Source: Deltaproteobacteria bacterium | GTDB taxonomy: Bacteria; Desulfobacterota; Desulfobacteria; Desulfobacterales; B30-G6 | Length of the DNA stretch: 64,000 nt | Direction of reading: 5' to 3' | Assembly (NCBI GenBank): GCA_022340465.1 | Contig: JAJDNW010000066.1 | Span: 26,119-90,118, forward strand | In this document: positions 1 to 7,617 of the stretch, piece by piece | How the letters are laid out: each line of letters begins with the position of its first letter | How positions within the stretch are numbered: the first letter of the stretch is position 1 | Notes under the pieces: generated by a model | What the model saw: only the letters and a program-made list of their open reading frames with translations | Told to the model about the DNA's origin: nothing | Databases searched by the model: none | Program-made: the position numbers and the translations under genes

Positions 1-50
1 CGCAATGAACACAATAACTCATGATATTGTCCACCACTAAAGGAGAATGT

Positions 51-1106
51 ATGCCTACCCTGTTCGATCCCGTGCAACTGGGGGAATTGTCTTTACCCAA
101 CCGTATCGTCATGTCGCCGCTGACCCGTTGTCGGGCCGGCAGGGGCAGGGTACCCAATGCGCTGATGTCCGAATACTACACCCAGCGGTCCAGCGCGGGT
201 ATGATCATCAGTGAGGCCACATCGGTTACGCCCATGGGGGTGGGATACCCCGACACGCCCGGCATCTGGTCGGATGAACAGACCGGGGGCTGGAAACAGG
301 TTACCCGCGCCGTGCATGCCGTCGGGGGCCGGATTCTCCTGCAGTTGTGGCACGTGGGCCGCATTTCCGATCCGAGCTATCTCGACGGCGAAATGCCGGT
401 GGCTCCCAGCGCCATTGCCGCAAAAGGGCACGTCAGCCTGCTGCGGCCCAAGAGAGCCTACCCCGCGCCCCGTGCCCTGGAAACCAGGGAGATCCCCGGC
501 ATCGTCGCCGCCTATCGACGGGGAGCCGAAAACGCCCTGAAAGCCGGTTTCGACGGCGTCGAGATACACGGCGCCAACGGCTACCTGCTGGACCAGTTCC
601 TGCAGAGCACGACCAATCGACGCACGGATGATTACGGTGGGAGCATCGAAAACCGTGCACGTCTGCTTTTGGAAGTAACCGATGCGGCCGTGTCCGTATG
701 GGGTCCCGGTCGTGTAGGCGTACACCTGGCCCCCCGGTGCGACGCCCACGACATGGGCGACGACAACCCGCCGGCAACCTTCGGCCATGTCGCCGGGGAA
801 CTGGGCAAACGCGGTATAGCCTTCATCTTCACCCGTGAGCACTTCAAGGCTCCTGCCCTGACGCCTGCGTTGAAAAAGGCCTTCGGCGGCAGCCTCATCG
901 CCAACGAACAGTTCACCCGGGAAAGTGCCACCCGCTTGCTGCATGAAGGCACAGCCGATGCCGTGGCTTTCGGCAAAGCCTACATCGCCAACCCGGATCT
1001 CCCTGAGCGTTTTCAAAAGCGGGCGCGCTTGAACGCACCCGACACTAGCACTTTCTATGGCGGCGGTCCCAATGGATACACCGACTACCCGACGCTGGAA
1101 GCCTGA
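51..1106 (+). CDS. Old-yellow-enzyme family NADH:flavin oxidoreductase (NemA-like)
   Basis: An FMN-dependent alkene reductase of 351 aa, expected to reduce activated C=C bonds or nitro compounds in the cytoplasm. It is collinear with N-ethylmaleimide reductase to its end, including the C-terminal FYGGGPNGYTDYPTL. Visible family residues are SPLTR near the N-terminus, LQLWHVGR, and the substrate-binding pair in EIHGANGYLLDQF (His and Asn). The start at 51 is chosen because AGGAGA lies 5-10 nt upstream; an in-frame ATG at 21 has no such site. The strand that reads VGIRLSP in NemA-type enzymes reads VGVHLAP here, so a conserved FMN-contacting Arg is His225. It appears to be monocistronic. The substrate cannot be told from sequence. 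Confidence 0.93.
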   Translation: MPTLFDPVQLGELSLPNRIVMSPLTRCRAGRGRVPNALMSEYYTQRSSAGMIISEATSVTPMGVGYPDTPGIWSDEQTGGWKQVTRAVHAVGGRILLQLWHVGRISDPSYLDGEMPVAPSAIAAKGHVSLLRPKRAYPAPRALETREIPGIVAAYRRGAENALKAGFDGVEIHGANGYLLDQFLQSTTNRRTDDYGGSIENRARLLLEVTDAAVSVWGPGRVGVHLAPRCDAHDMGDDNPPATFGHVAGELGKRGIAFIFTREHFKAPALTPALKKAFGGSLIANEQFTRESATRLLHEGTADAVAFGKAYIANPDLPERFQKRARLNAPDTSTFYGGGPNGYTDYPTLEA

Positions 1107-1225
1107 AGGCTGCCGCAGCGGCCATAAAAAACCGAGGCCGGCGGGTGTCCCTGTTCCATGGAGACGGCTTGATCATGGAAAGAGGTGAAGCATCCCCTTG
1201 CTCTTGCCTAAGGTGAACGTCTTGA

Positions 1226-1450
1226 TCAGTTTTCCTGCCTGACCATGTCCAGGATCTCGCGTATCGCTTCCTTCGAGGAAGCGGGTCCGTAGAGTTCTCC
1301 CCAGCCTTTCTGAAACTGAAACAACCCATCGTAGGCGGTGTCGTGGAAGGATCTGATTCTGTGGGGGATCCCCCTTTCTTTCAGAATTGCCTCCACGAGC
1401 TGAGCCTCGAGGATGCTTTCCAGGGCCGCGATGCGAATGTAGGTTTCCAT
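1226..1450 (-). CDS. DUF2007 domain small protein
   Basis: A 74-aa soluble protein that resembles DUF2007 (putative signal-transducing protein) over its whole length. The usual pattern is visible: an opening beta strand (TYIRIAALESILEAQLVEAI), then LKERGIPHRI, a variable loop, and a C-terminal helix (EAIREILDMV). The family is normally 70-100 aa, so this is complete. It lies between two plus-strand genes and has no obvious partner. Function of the family is not established; PII-like regulation has been suggested from fold only. Confidence 0.75.
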   Translation of the reverse strand: METYIRIAALESILEAQLVEAILKERGIPHRIRSFHDTAYDGLFQFQKGWGELYGPASSKEAIREILDMVRQEN

Positions 1451-1626
1451 GCTTTTTCCTTCCCGGTTGGCCCGGCTGTCGCCGTCAGCCTCGCGAGGTG
1501 GTTATTGCAAGTCTTGAAATCGGGCTTACATTAATATCAAAGCCGAACGTCGGCAAGCAGAAAAGCCGCGGCGGCAGAATCCATTGCCGGGGGAGACGGC
1601 GGCGCCCGGGACTAAAGGGGGACGAT

Positions 1627-2328
1627 ATGAAACCACCAACCAAAATGACCCGCCGGACATTCATGGCGGCGGCCGGCGGAAGCATGGTCGCCATCGGGCT
1701 GCCGGGCGTGTTCGTCAAGCTGACGGCCGCCGACAATCGGGCCCTGGCCGCAGAACTGAGGCCGGATGGACGTCCGCGAATTCCGCCCGGCCAGCATGCC
1801 GTGAAAGCCCTGTCCGACATGGGCGGCGTGCCGGGCGCCGGCCGGACGCCGGAGTGGCGCCTCGTCATTACGGGTGCGGTGAAGAAGCCGACGACCCTGA
1901 CCTTTGCGGACCTGTTGAAACTGCCGCAGGCTTCGCAAACGTGCGACGTGCACTGCGTTACCGGATGGACGCTGCTGGATTCCCGATGGCAGGGGGTTTC
2001 CCTGCAAACCATCATGGAAGCGGCCAACGTCGACAGGCAAGCCGGTTATGTCGTTTTCGAGGCTCCCGGCGACTACTCCAGCAGCATTCCCATTGCCGAC
2101 GTTCACAAGGGCAACGTCCTGCTGGCCCACGGGTTTTCAGGCCAACCGCTGCCCCCGGCCCACGGCGCGCCTTTGCGGGCCCTCGTGCCTGACCGCTATT
2201 TCTACAAAAGCGTCAAGTGGGTCCGGCGCATCAAATTCACCATCGAGGACGAACCCGGGTACTACGAAACCCGGGGGTACAGCAACAGTGCCGATCCGTG
2301 GAAAGAGGAACGGTTTGACGACGGCTAA
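1627..2328 (+). CDS. Tat-exported molybdopterin-dependent oxidoreductase (sulfite oxidase / MsrP-like domain)
   Basis: A 233-aa protein with a twin-arginine signal (MTRRTFMAAAGG) and a hydrophobic stretch to about residue 30, so it is predicted to be exported folded with its cofactor. The body is a single sulfite-oxidase-type molybdopterin domain: VITGAVKKPTTLTFADLL, then CDVHCVTGW, where one Cys should coordinate Mo, then GVSLQTIME and the C-terminal VKWVRRIKF. It lacks the dimerization domain of true sulfite oxidases and matches the size of MsrP/YedY-type subunits. No YedZ-like heme membrane subunit is adjacent. The start at 1627 is preceded by AAAGGGGGA; an upstream in-frame extension to 1387 has no signal logic. 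Periplasmic reductase is likely, substrate unknown. Confidence 0.85.
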   Translation: MKPPTKMTRRTFMAAAGGSMVAIGLPGVFVKLTAADNRALAAELRPDGRPRIPPGQHAVKALSDMGGVPGAGRTPEWRLVITGAVKKPTTLTFADLLKLPQASQTCDVHCVTGWTLLDSRWQGVSLQTIMEAANVDRQAGYVVFEAPGDYSSSIPIADVHKGNVLLAHGFSGQPLPPAHGAPLRALVPDRYFYKSVKWVRRIKFTIEDEPGYYETRGYSNSADPWKEERFDDG

Positions 2329-2377
2329 GTAGTCACCTTCGGCTAAAGTCGAGGGCTTGTGGGACCCAGGAGGAGTT

Positions 2378-2839
2378 ATGGCATTTTACATCGTGCAGCA
2401 CGGTCTGAGTATGCCCAAGGATCAGGACCCGGAGCAGGGTCTTGCGCCCGAGGGCATCGAGGAGGTTAAACGCATCGCCGGGGTTGCCCGGAATTACGGT
2501 GTCGAGGTGGAACGAATCCTGCACAGCACCAAAAAGCGGGCCCGGCAAACCGCAGAACTCATAGCCGCCGTGCTCGAACCGCCCTCCGGCATCGAGGAGA
2601 TCGCCGGCATCAAGCCCATGGACGACGTGGCCGCTTTTGCCGCCGGGGTCGATTTTTCGGCCAATACCATGGTGGTGGGCCACCTGCCCTTCCTGGAACG
2701 CCTGGCGTCCTTCCTGATCACCGGGCGTTTGGAGCCCGTGGTTTTCAAACTGCAGAACGGCGGCATCCTGTGCCTCGATCGGTTCGCCCACATGGAAGCC
2801 CCCGCCGCCAAGTGGGCCCTGATGCCCGCGGTAACCTGA
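2378..2839 (+). CDS. SixA-like histidine phosphatase superfamily protein
   Basis: A 153-aa single-domain protein of the histidine phosphatase fold, close in length to SixA (about 160 aa), which removes phosphate from His of phosphotransfer domains. The start at 2378 follows AGGAGG. The N-terminal catalytic strand reads IVQHG rather than the canonical RHG, so the phosphate-binding Arg is Gln. The second Arg/Thr motif (STKKRARQTAELIA) and the second His (VVGHLPFLERLASFL) are present. QHG variants occur in bacterial SixA relatives, so activity is possible but not assured. It lies 49 bp after the molybdopterin gene on the same strand. Confidence 0.8.
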   Translation: MAFYIVQHGLSMPKDQDPEQGLAPEGIEEVKRIAGVARNYGVEVERILHSTKKRARQTAELIAAVLEPPSGIEEIAGIKPMDDVAAFAAGVDFSANTMVVGHLPFLERLASFLITGRLEPVVFKLQNGGILCLDRFAHMEAPAAKWALMPAVT

Positions 2840-2854
2840 TACCGGGATGCACCT

Positions 2855-4528
2855 CTAGGGGCGTTCCCCGGCCAGGGCACACCCCAGGGCCTCCCGGTTG
2901 GTTTCGCGGACGGTCGCGATAACCGCCTCGGCCAATTTGTCCCCGATGGCATATTCTTCGTCCACCACGGCATCGGCCCCGGCCTCCTTCAGGCTCTGGC
3001 TGGCCACGTGGTAACGGCTGCGGACCACGATTCTAGATTCCGGCAAGAAGGTTCTTAAATTGTGGATGATCTCCCTGGCCGACCTGGGATCCGGCACGGT
3101 CACGGCCACCAGACAGGCGCCCTGGATGCCGATGTGGTTGATGACATCGCTGTTGGTGGCATCCGCCATTTGCACCGCAAGCCCCCTGTTGCGCGCCAGA
3201 GCGGCGGTTCGGGGGTTCAGTTCGACCACCTTCGGTGAGATGCAATCTTCCAGCAACACATCCGCCACCCTCTGGCCGGCGGGGCCGAAGCCGATGATGA
3301 AAATGTCGGGGGCCGCATCCGCCTCTTGATCTTTGACGATGCCCGGAACGCTGAAGGTGGGACGATGCTTCAGAATCGACATGGCCTTTTCTGAAAGAGG
3401 CAGGGCATACGCGGCCATGTAGGGCGCCAGGAACATGGACAGGATGGTGACGGTGACAATCATGTCGAAATTGTCCCGGGTCAACGAACCGCCCCGAAAA
3501 GCCACCGTGGCCAGGACAAATGAAAATTCCCCGATCTGGGCCAGGGTGATGCCGGTTGCCAGCGAAAACAGGCGCCCCATGCGAAACCCCATGCAAATGA
3601 CAAAAATGATTGCCGTCTTCAGGGCAAACACGACCGCGAGCCAGAACAGCGCCTGGGCCACATGCGCCAAAAGCCAGGACGGGTTGGCCAGCATGCCGAT
3701 GGAAGTAAAGAAAAGGGTGACGAAAAGGACACGCAACGAACCGATGTCGGAACGGATTTGAGTGGCAAATGGAGATTCGGCCAGGAGCATGCCGGCGATA
3801 AAAGCCCCCAGCGCCGGGGACAGACCGACGGCATGGGCCGCCCAGGCCGAGCCGACGGCCGCGGCAATGGCCATGAGAACCACCAGTTCACGGTTGGCAA
3901 AAAGGTTTCCCGTCATGAGAACCCTGGGAATGAACAGGTAAAACAGCAGGAAAAAGACCACGGCCAGCCCCCCCGCGGCGGCCACTGTTTTGGCGATGTG
4001 AGCGGCGACGTGCCCCAGTCCACCGCCCGTCCCCAGTATGGACACTAAAAGCACCAGCGGCACCACGGCCATGTCCTGGGTCAACAAAACGGCCAGGGCG
4101 TTGCGGCCGTGGACGGAATCGATGGCCATGCGGTCCACCAGCACCCGCAACACGATGGCGGTGGAACTCAAGGCGATGATGGCTCCCATGGCCAGGGCCT
4201 GCGGCAGGGGGCCGAGCAGCACGAAAATAAGGGTGAACACGCCCAGGGTCGCTGCGATCTGGAGCATGCCGATGAAAAAGGCCCGGGCGCCCATGCGTTT
4301 GATGCGGCCGAAGGAAAACTCGAGCCCGATGGAAAACAGCAGCAGAGCCACACCCAGTTCGGCTACTTGCTGCACCGCGGCCTTGTTGAACAGAATGGGC
4401 CCCAGGACCGCCCCGGAGAGCAGGTAACCGACGATGGCACTCTGTTTGAGGCGCTGGGCAACGACCCCGAACAGGAAAGCCACGCCCAACAGCAAAACGA
4501 TCTCCATGATCAGATTCCAAATGTCCAT
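2855..4528 (-). CDS. CPA2 family cation:proton antiporter with RCK/TrkA-N domain (KefB/C-like)
   Basis: A 557-aa inner-membrane antiporter. Residues 1 to about 385 carry a dozen hydrophobic helices of the Na+/H+ exchanger fold, with features typical of the family (SIGLEFSF, ALSSTAIVLRVLVD, LSPALGAFIAGMLLAESPF, TLAQIGEFSFVLA). Residues about 405 to 530 form a TrkA-N/RCK nucleotide-binding domain starting DIFIIGFGPAGQRVA. The TrkA-C domain is missing, as in many KefB-like proteins. The start at 4528 is preferred to the in-frame ATG at 4537 because AAAGG lies 9 nt before it but abuts the other. It probably exchanges K+ or Na+ for H+. No KefF/G ancillary subunit is adjacent. Confidence 0.88.
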   Translation of the reverse strand: MDIWNLIMEIVLLLGVAFLFGVVAQRLKQSAIVGYLLSGAVLGPILFNKAAVQQVAELGVALLLFSIGLEFSFGRIKRMGARAFFIGMLQIAATLGVFTLIFVLLGPLPQALAMGAIIALSSTAIVLRVLVDRMAIDSVHGRNALAVLLTQDMAVVPLVLLVSILGTGGGLGHVAAHIAKTVAAAGGLAVVFFLLFYLFIPRVLMTGNLFANRELVVLMAIAAAVGSAWAAHAVGLSPALGAFIAGMLLAESPFATQIRSDIGSLRVLFVTLFFTSIGMLANPSWLLAHVAQALFWLAVVFALKTAIIFVICMGFRMGRLFSLATGITLAQIGEFSFVLATVAFRGGSLTRDNFDMIVTVTILSMFLAPYMAAYALPLSEKAMSILKHRPTFSVPGIVKDQEADAAPDIFIIGFGPAGQRVADVLLEDCISPKVVELNPRTAALARNRGLAVQMADATNSDVINHIGIQGACLVAVTVPDPRSAREIIHNLRTFLPESRIVVRSRYHVASQSLKEAGADAVVDEEYAIGDKLAEAVIATVRETNREALGCALAGERP

Positions 4529-4667
4529 GCACCGCATCCTTTCTGAAGTTATTGATGATATGGTGCTTTGAAAAATAAACCGCCACCTTCCGCTCCAGTT
4601 GTGAAACGGAACAGCTATATGGCAAATGCGCTACGTGTTGCACCTACCGCGTTCGGAACTAGCGTGG

Positions 4668-4696
4668 TTGACAGAAAAACGTCCTGAAAATATCAG
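4668..4696 (+). promoter_or_regulatory. Candidate sigma-70 promoter for the crotonase gene
   Basis: TTGACA at 4668-4673, a 17-nt spacer and TATCAG at 4691-4696, upstream of the plus-strand crotonase gene. The -35 is perfect and the -10 matches 4 of 6. It overlaps a dispersed repeat segment, so it may be fortuitous. Confidence 0.35.
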
Positions 4697-4768
4697 GGAC
4701 GGCCTCTATTTCGAGTTTCAATCGGAACATACTTATGGCAATGGGTATATATACCGGACAACGTCCAT

Positions 4769-4788
4769 CCCAAGGTTGCAACGTTGGG
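4769..4788. promoter_or_regulatory. 20-bp near-palindrome, operator-like
   Basis: The sequence CCCAAGGTTGCAACGTTGGG is its own reverse complement except for one symmetric pair. It lies 55 bp before the crotonase start. Its reverse complement matches 17 of 20 bases at 62947-62966, which lies upstream of another gene with a good promoter match. A dimeric regulator site is plausible; the regulator is unknown. Confidence 0.4.
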
Positions 4789-4843
4789 GGTCACCGTTGA
4801 CCGTCGGATGTCATCCATAACATCATTCAAAAAGGAGGACAAC

Positions 4844-5608
4844 ATGCTCATCCTCAGTGAAAAGACCGGGGCGATAACCACCATCATCATCAATCGCCCC
4901 GAGGTGAAAAATGCCGTGGACAGGGATACGTCCCGGGCTCTGGCCGACGCCTTTCGGGACTTCGAAAGCGATCAAAAAGCCCGCGTGGCCGTGCTGACCG
5001 GAGCGGGCGGCACCTTCTGCGCCGGAGCGGATTTGAAGGGGTTGACCGAGGGCCGCATCCCCCGTCTGGCGCCCGACGGTGACGGCCCCATGGGGCCCAG
5101 CCGCATGCGTCTTTCCAAGCCGGTCATCGCCGCCGTGGCCGGATATGCCGTGGCCGGCGGACTCGAACTGGCCCTGCTTTGTGATCTGCGCGTCATGGAA
5201 GCGGATGCCGTTTTCGGCGTTTTCTGCCGGCGCTGGGGCGTTCCCCTCATCGATGGCGGAACGGTCCGTCTCCCGCGACTGATCGGCATGTCCCGGGCCA
5301 TGGACCTGATTCTCACCGGACGACCGGTTGAAGCGCAGGAAGCCATGGCCATGGGGCTGGCCAACCGGGTGGTTCCCAGGGGCAAGGCCAGGGAAGCGGC
5401 CGAAGCGCTGGCTGCGAAAATCGCCGCCTTTCCCTGGAACTGTGTGCTTTCCGACCGGCGTTCGGCCTACGAAGGTGCCTCCCTGCCATTTGACCAGGCC
5501 ATGGCCCGCGAATTCGAACTGGGCATGGGCACCGTGGAATCCGGCGAAACGCTCAAGGGGGCCTCGCGTTTTGCCGGCGGCGAAGGCAGGCACGGATCGT
5601 TCGAATAG
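4844..5608 (+). CDS. Crotonase (enoyl-CoA hydratase/isomerase family) protein
   Basis: A 254-aa single-domain crotonase. The start at 4844 has a strong AAAGGAGG six bases upstream; an in-frame extension to 4784 is ignored. The oxyanion-hole segments are clear: GAGGTFCAGADLK and VAGYAVAGGLELALLCDLRV. The usual catalytic region reads FCRRWGVPLIDGGTVRLPRLIG, where the canonical PE of FG(x)PE hydratases is not conserved and Asp follows PLI, so hydratase, isomerase or lyase chemistry is not decided. It acts on a CoA thioester in the cytoplasm. No other beta-oxidation gene is adjacent, so its pathway is open. Confidence 0.85.
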   Translation: MLILSEKTGAITTIIINRPEVKNAVDRDTSRALADAFRDFESDQKARVAVLTGAGGTFCAGADLKGLTEGRIPRLAPDGDGPMGPSRMRLSKPVIAAVAGYAVAGGLELALLCDLRVMEADAVFGVFCRRWGVPLIDGGTVRLPRLIGMSRAMDLILTGRPVEAQEAMAMGLANRVVPRGKAREAAEALAAKIAAFPWNCVLSDRRSAYEGASLPFDQAMAREFELGMGTVESGETLKGASRFAGGEGRHGSFE

Positions 5609-5642
5609 TAGATATTATTATTTTCGGTTTAGCGCTGGGTTA
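5608..5642. repeat. Short dispersed repeat abutting a stop codon (copy 1)
   Basis: The segment GATATTATTATTTTCGG then TTTAGCGCTGGGTTAGC resembles 58608-58646 and also the right part of the palindromic element at 26131-26162. Like the 58608 copy it starts the 3' flank directly after the stop codon of a minus-strand gene. Confidence 0.55.
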
Positions 5643-6767
5643 GCTTCCATCCTCATCCGAAGAGGCACCGTCCTCCCCCGGGACTTTTTCGACCGATTCC
5701 GGTTTCAGCGAGCGGACATCGGGGAGAACATCCCTGAAGGCCAGGCCGTAAATGTCCCAGATGGTAATGAACAGCGCCGCGATGATGGGGCCGATGATGA
5801 TGCCGGGGACCCCGAACATGAAGATACCGCCCATGGTGCTGAAAAAAATCATCAGCTCGTGCATCTGGGTGTCCCTGCCCACCAGGGCCGGCCGCAGGAT
5901 GTTGTCCAAACTACCCACCACGATGGCGCAAAACAGCGCCAGACCCGCCGCCTTGTAAACCGCACCGCTGGCGGCCAGAATGATCGCCGCGGGAATCCAG
6001 ATCAGGGCGGTTCCTATGCCGGGAATGATCGACAGCACGGTCATGATCGTACCCCAAAACAGGGCACTGGGAATCCCCACCACCGCAAAGGCGATGCCGG
6101 ACAGCCCCCCCTGCAGGATGCCTATGACCGCCGTTCCCTTGAGGGTCGCCCGGGAAACAGAGGTGAACTTTTCCAGAATGCGGCGCTCGTCTTGGTCTTC
6201 CAGTGGCAGGTAGTAGAGAATCCTGTAAAGCAGTTTGTCGCCGTCCATGAGCAGAAAAAACATGGCGTACAGCAGCACAAAAAGCATGAACACAAAATTG
6301 ACGGTCCCGAAAGTAAAGGCGGACAGATGATTGATAAAAAAGCTGCTGATCCGGCCGACGGCCTCACCGGCCTTTTTGAGGATCACCTCGCGGTGCGCCA
6401 TCACGTTTTCCGCATAGGGAAGGCCCTGCAGCCTGGCTACCAGGGCATCGGGTTCGGTCATCTGCTTTTCGATCCAGGGCTTTACGCTGCCGCCAACCTT
6501 GATCGCCTGGTTGGTGACGATGCCGAACAGGCCGACCAGAGGCAGCAAAATCACCAACAAAATAACGAGAATGGTCACCCCGGAAGCCGGGGCGCGCCTG
6601 CCGCCAAACCCTTTGGTGATGCGGCTGTAAAGGGGGTGGGCCAGGGCCGCGAAGATCCCGGCAAGAAAAACGGCCATCAGGAAACTGCGGATCATGGCAA
6701 AAAACAGCGCCGAGATGAACACCACCAGCATCAGCAAAACGATTTTGCTGACCGTATCCTTTTTCAT
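5640..6767 (-). CDS. AI-2E family transporter (UPF0118 permease)
   Basis: A 375-aa multi-pass inner-membrane protein of the AI-2E/UPF0118 family. About eight hydrophobic segments are visible: two at the N-terminus, then a long soluble-looking middle (about 85-150), then the conserved C-terminal block with GTAVIGILQGGLSGIAFAV, IPGIGTALIWIPA, PALVGRDTQMHELMIFFS and FGVPGIIIGPIIAALF. Family members export autoinducer-2 or act as ion/H+ antiporters, and substrate cannot be told from sequence. The start at 6767 is preceded by GGGGGA. It ends in a charged Ser/Asp/Glu-rich tail. Confidence 0.9.
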   Translation of the reverse strand: MKKDTVSKIVLLMLVVFISALFFAMIRSFLMAVFLAGIFAALAHPLYSRITKGFGGRRAPASGVTILVILLVILLPLVGLFGIVTNQAIKVGGSVKPWIEKQMTEPDALVARLQGLPYAENVMAHREVILKKAGEAVGRISSFFINHLSAFTFGTVNFVFMLFVLLYAMFFLLMDGDKLLYRILYYLPLEDQDERRILEKFTSVSRATLKGTAVIGILQGGLSGIAFAVVGIPSALFWGTIMTVLSIIPGIGTALIWIPAAIILAASGAVYKAAGLALFCAIVVGSLDNILRPALVGRDTQMHELMIFFSTMGGIFMFGVPGIIIGPIIAALFITIWDIYGLAFRDVLPDVRSLKPESVEKVPGEDGASSDEDGS

Positions 6768-6801
6768 TGCTTCCCCCGGTTTGAGATTCCTTTGACGTGG
6801 T

Positions 6802-6969
6802 TCAGCCGTATTTCTTCCTCAACTGTTCACGTTCTTCCCGGCTCAGTGAATTCAGGTAGGACTTCCACCCCGGACACCAGCCGATGTGCCATTTCCATAT
6901 GCGCCCCAGGAGGGAACGGGGTGCGCCGTCGTATTTCGCCCGGAGTTTACATTTTTCACAGTTGCTCAC
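6802..6969 (-). CDS. Small conserved-looking cysteine protein (55 aa), unknown function
   Basis: A GTG-started frame of 55 aa with a good ribosome-binding site (AGGGGAA, 6 nt before the start). The protein begins VSNCEKCKLRAKYD, with a CxxC pair at residues 4 and 7, has a Trp-rich middle with a third Cys (WKWHIGWCPGWKSYL), and ends in a charged helix (SREEREQLRKKYG). I do not recognise a named family, though the composition looks like a small metal- or redox-active protein. It lies 10 bp after ydbL and 35 bp before the AI-2E gene and may belong to the ydbH-ynbE-ydbL transcript. Confidence 0.65.
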   Translation of the reverse strand: MSNCEKCKLRAKYDGAPRSLLGRIWKWHIGWCPGWKSYLNSLSREEREQLRKKYG

Positions 6970-6979
6970 GGTGCTTCCC

Positions 6980-7360
6980 CTACATTTTTTGCGTCCACTT
7001 GCCGCTTTCGTCCTGGATCCACTCCCCCTTGTCGGCCTTTTCCGCGATCTGCTTGGCCCGGCGCTGCCCAACGACAAGGGCGCTGGAACCGGTTTTCTTG
7101 GCGATCGCTTTGTAGACGGCCTGTCGGTCCTTGTTCTCCTCCGCGACGACATCCGCCTTTTCCTGAACGCTACCGACAAATTCGAGCAATCCCTGGTTGT
7201 TCTCGCCGACAATTCCCTTTTGTTTGAGTTCGATAATCGCGGGCAGCCTTGCAGCCATGCGGGCCTTGATTTCCCTGGCCCCGCCCCAGGCCGCGGTTGC
7301 GACGATGCCCACAACCGCTGCCAGAATCAACATCTGGATAAGGATATGCTTGCGCTTCAT
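6980..7360 (-). CDS. ydbL: YdbL family protein (DUF1318), envelope lipid-transport accessory
   Basis: A 126-aa exported protein: MKRKHILIQM then a hydrophobic signal to AAWGGA. The mature part matches DUF1318/YdbL: IIELKQKGIVGENNQGLLE, VVAEENKDRQAVYKAIAKKTG, and the conserved C-terminus KGEWIQDESGKW. In E. coli, YdbL is the periplasmic third member of the ydbH-ynbE-ydbL set, thought to help YdbH and YnbE assemble. Here the order ydbH, ynbE, ydbL is the same and spacing is tight (25 bp from ynbE). The start at 7360 is preceded by GGAGATG; a longer frame reaching 7555 is not used because it would overlap ynbE. Confidence 0.88.
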   Translation of the reverse strand: MKRKHILIQMLILAAVVGIVATAAWGGAREIKARMAARLPAIIELKQKGIVGENNQGLLEFVGSVQEKADVVAEENKDRQAVYKAIAKKTGSSALVVGQRRAKQIAEKADKGEWIQDESGKWTQKM

Positions 7361-7385
7361 GTTGTCATCTCCTGTCTGGCTGTAA

Positions 7386-7607
7386 TTATTCATCCACCTG
7401 GGTTTCCGCCGCCTCTTCGTCCAGGTCGCTGAAAAAGTCATCCAGCTCCTTGTCGATCTTGATGTTAAGGTCGATGGTGATGTGAATGGGCTCCACCTTG
7501 ATGGGCGCCACCTCCACCTTGCTCTCGGATTTGATTTCGTGCCGGGTGCACCCATAGCCCCCTATCAATAGAATCACACCAACTATCGCCAGACCTCGCC
7601 GAATCAT
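7386..7607 (-). CDS. ynbE: YnbE-like lipoprotein
   Basis: A 73-aa lipoprotein. The N-terminal signal MIRRGLAIVGVILLIGGYGC ends in a lipobox whose Cys is residue 20. The rest matches YnbE: a short strand region (VEPIHITIDLNIKID) followed by an acidic C-terminal helix (KELDDFFSDLDEEAA). In E. coli YnbE is the outer-membrane lipoprotein that multimerises and joins YdbH to the outer membrane to form a bridge for lipid transfer. It starts 10 bp after the ydbH stop, so the two are translated from one transcript. Confidence 0.88.
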   Translation of the reverse strand: MIRRGLAIVGVILLIGGYGCTRHEIKSESKVEVAPIKVEPIHITIDLNIKIDKELDDFFSDLDEEAAETQVDE

Positions 7608-7617
7608 TTTTTTCTCC

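Larger units (their letters stand above)
4529..4843. other. Gene-free intergenic region (divergent antiporter / crotonase)
   Basis: This AT-richer gap carries no convincing gene; a 64-aa reading frame at 4626-4820 has no ribosome-binding site and no recognisable pattern. It holds two degenerate copies of a short motif (CGGAAC then TATGGCAA) at 4607-4632 and 4723-4746, a segment at 4682-4705 that is the inverse of one at 10450-10472, a promoter-like pair at 4668-4696, a perfect 12-bp palindrome GGTATATATACC at 4744-4755, and a 20-bp near-palindrome at 4769-4788. Confidence 0.6.

Noticed and set aside
93..1016. 307-aa minus-strand frame antisense to the oxidoreductase
   Set aside because: It mirrors the codon pattern of the real gene and shows no domain.
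1106..1140. GGCTGC-CGCA-GCGGCC stem after the oxidoreductase as a terminator
   Set aside because: The stem is real, but it is followed by A residues on the transcribed strand rather than a U tract.
4626..4820. 64-aa plus-strand frame before the crotonase
   Set aside because: No ribosome-binding site, made of repeat fragments, and overlaps a promoter-like region.
4797..4823. TTGACC...TAACAT as the crotonase promoter
   Set aside because: The spacer is only 15 nt and the -10 would abut the ribosome-binding site, leaving almost no leader.
5328..7115. 595-aa plus-strand open reading frame
   Set aside because: It runs out of the crotonase gene in a different frame and is antisense to the AI-2E gene; its composition (Gln/His/Arg-rich) is typical of a GC-rich shadow frame.
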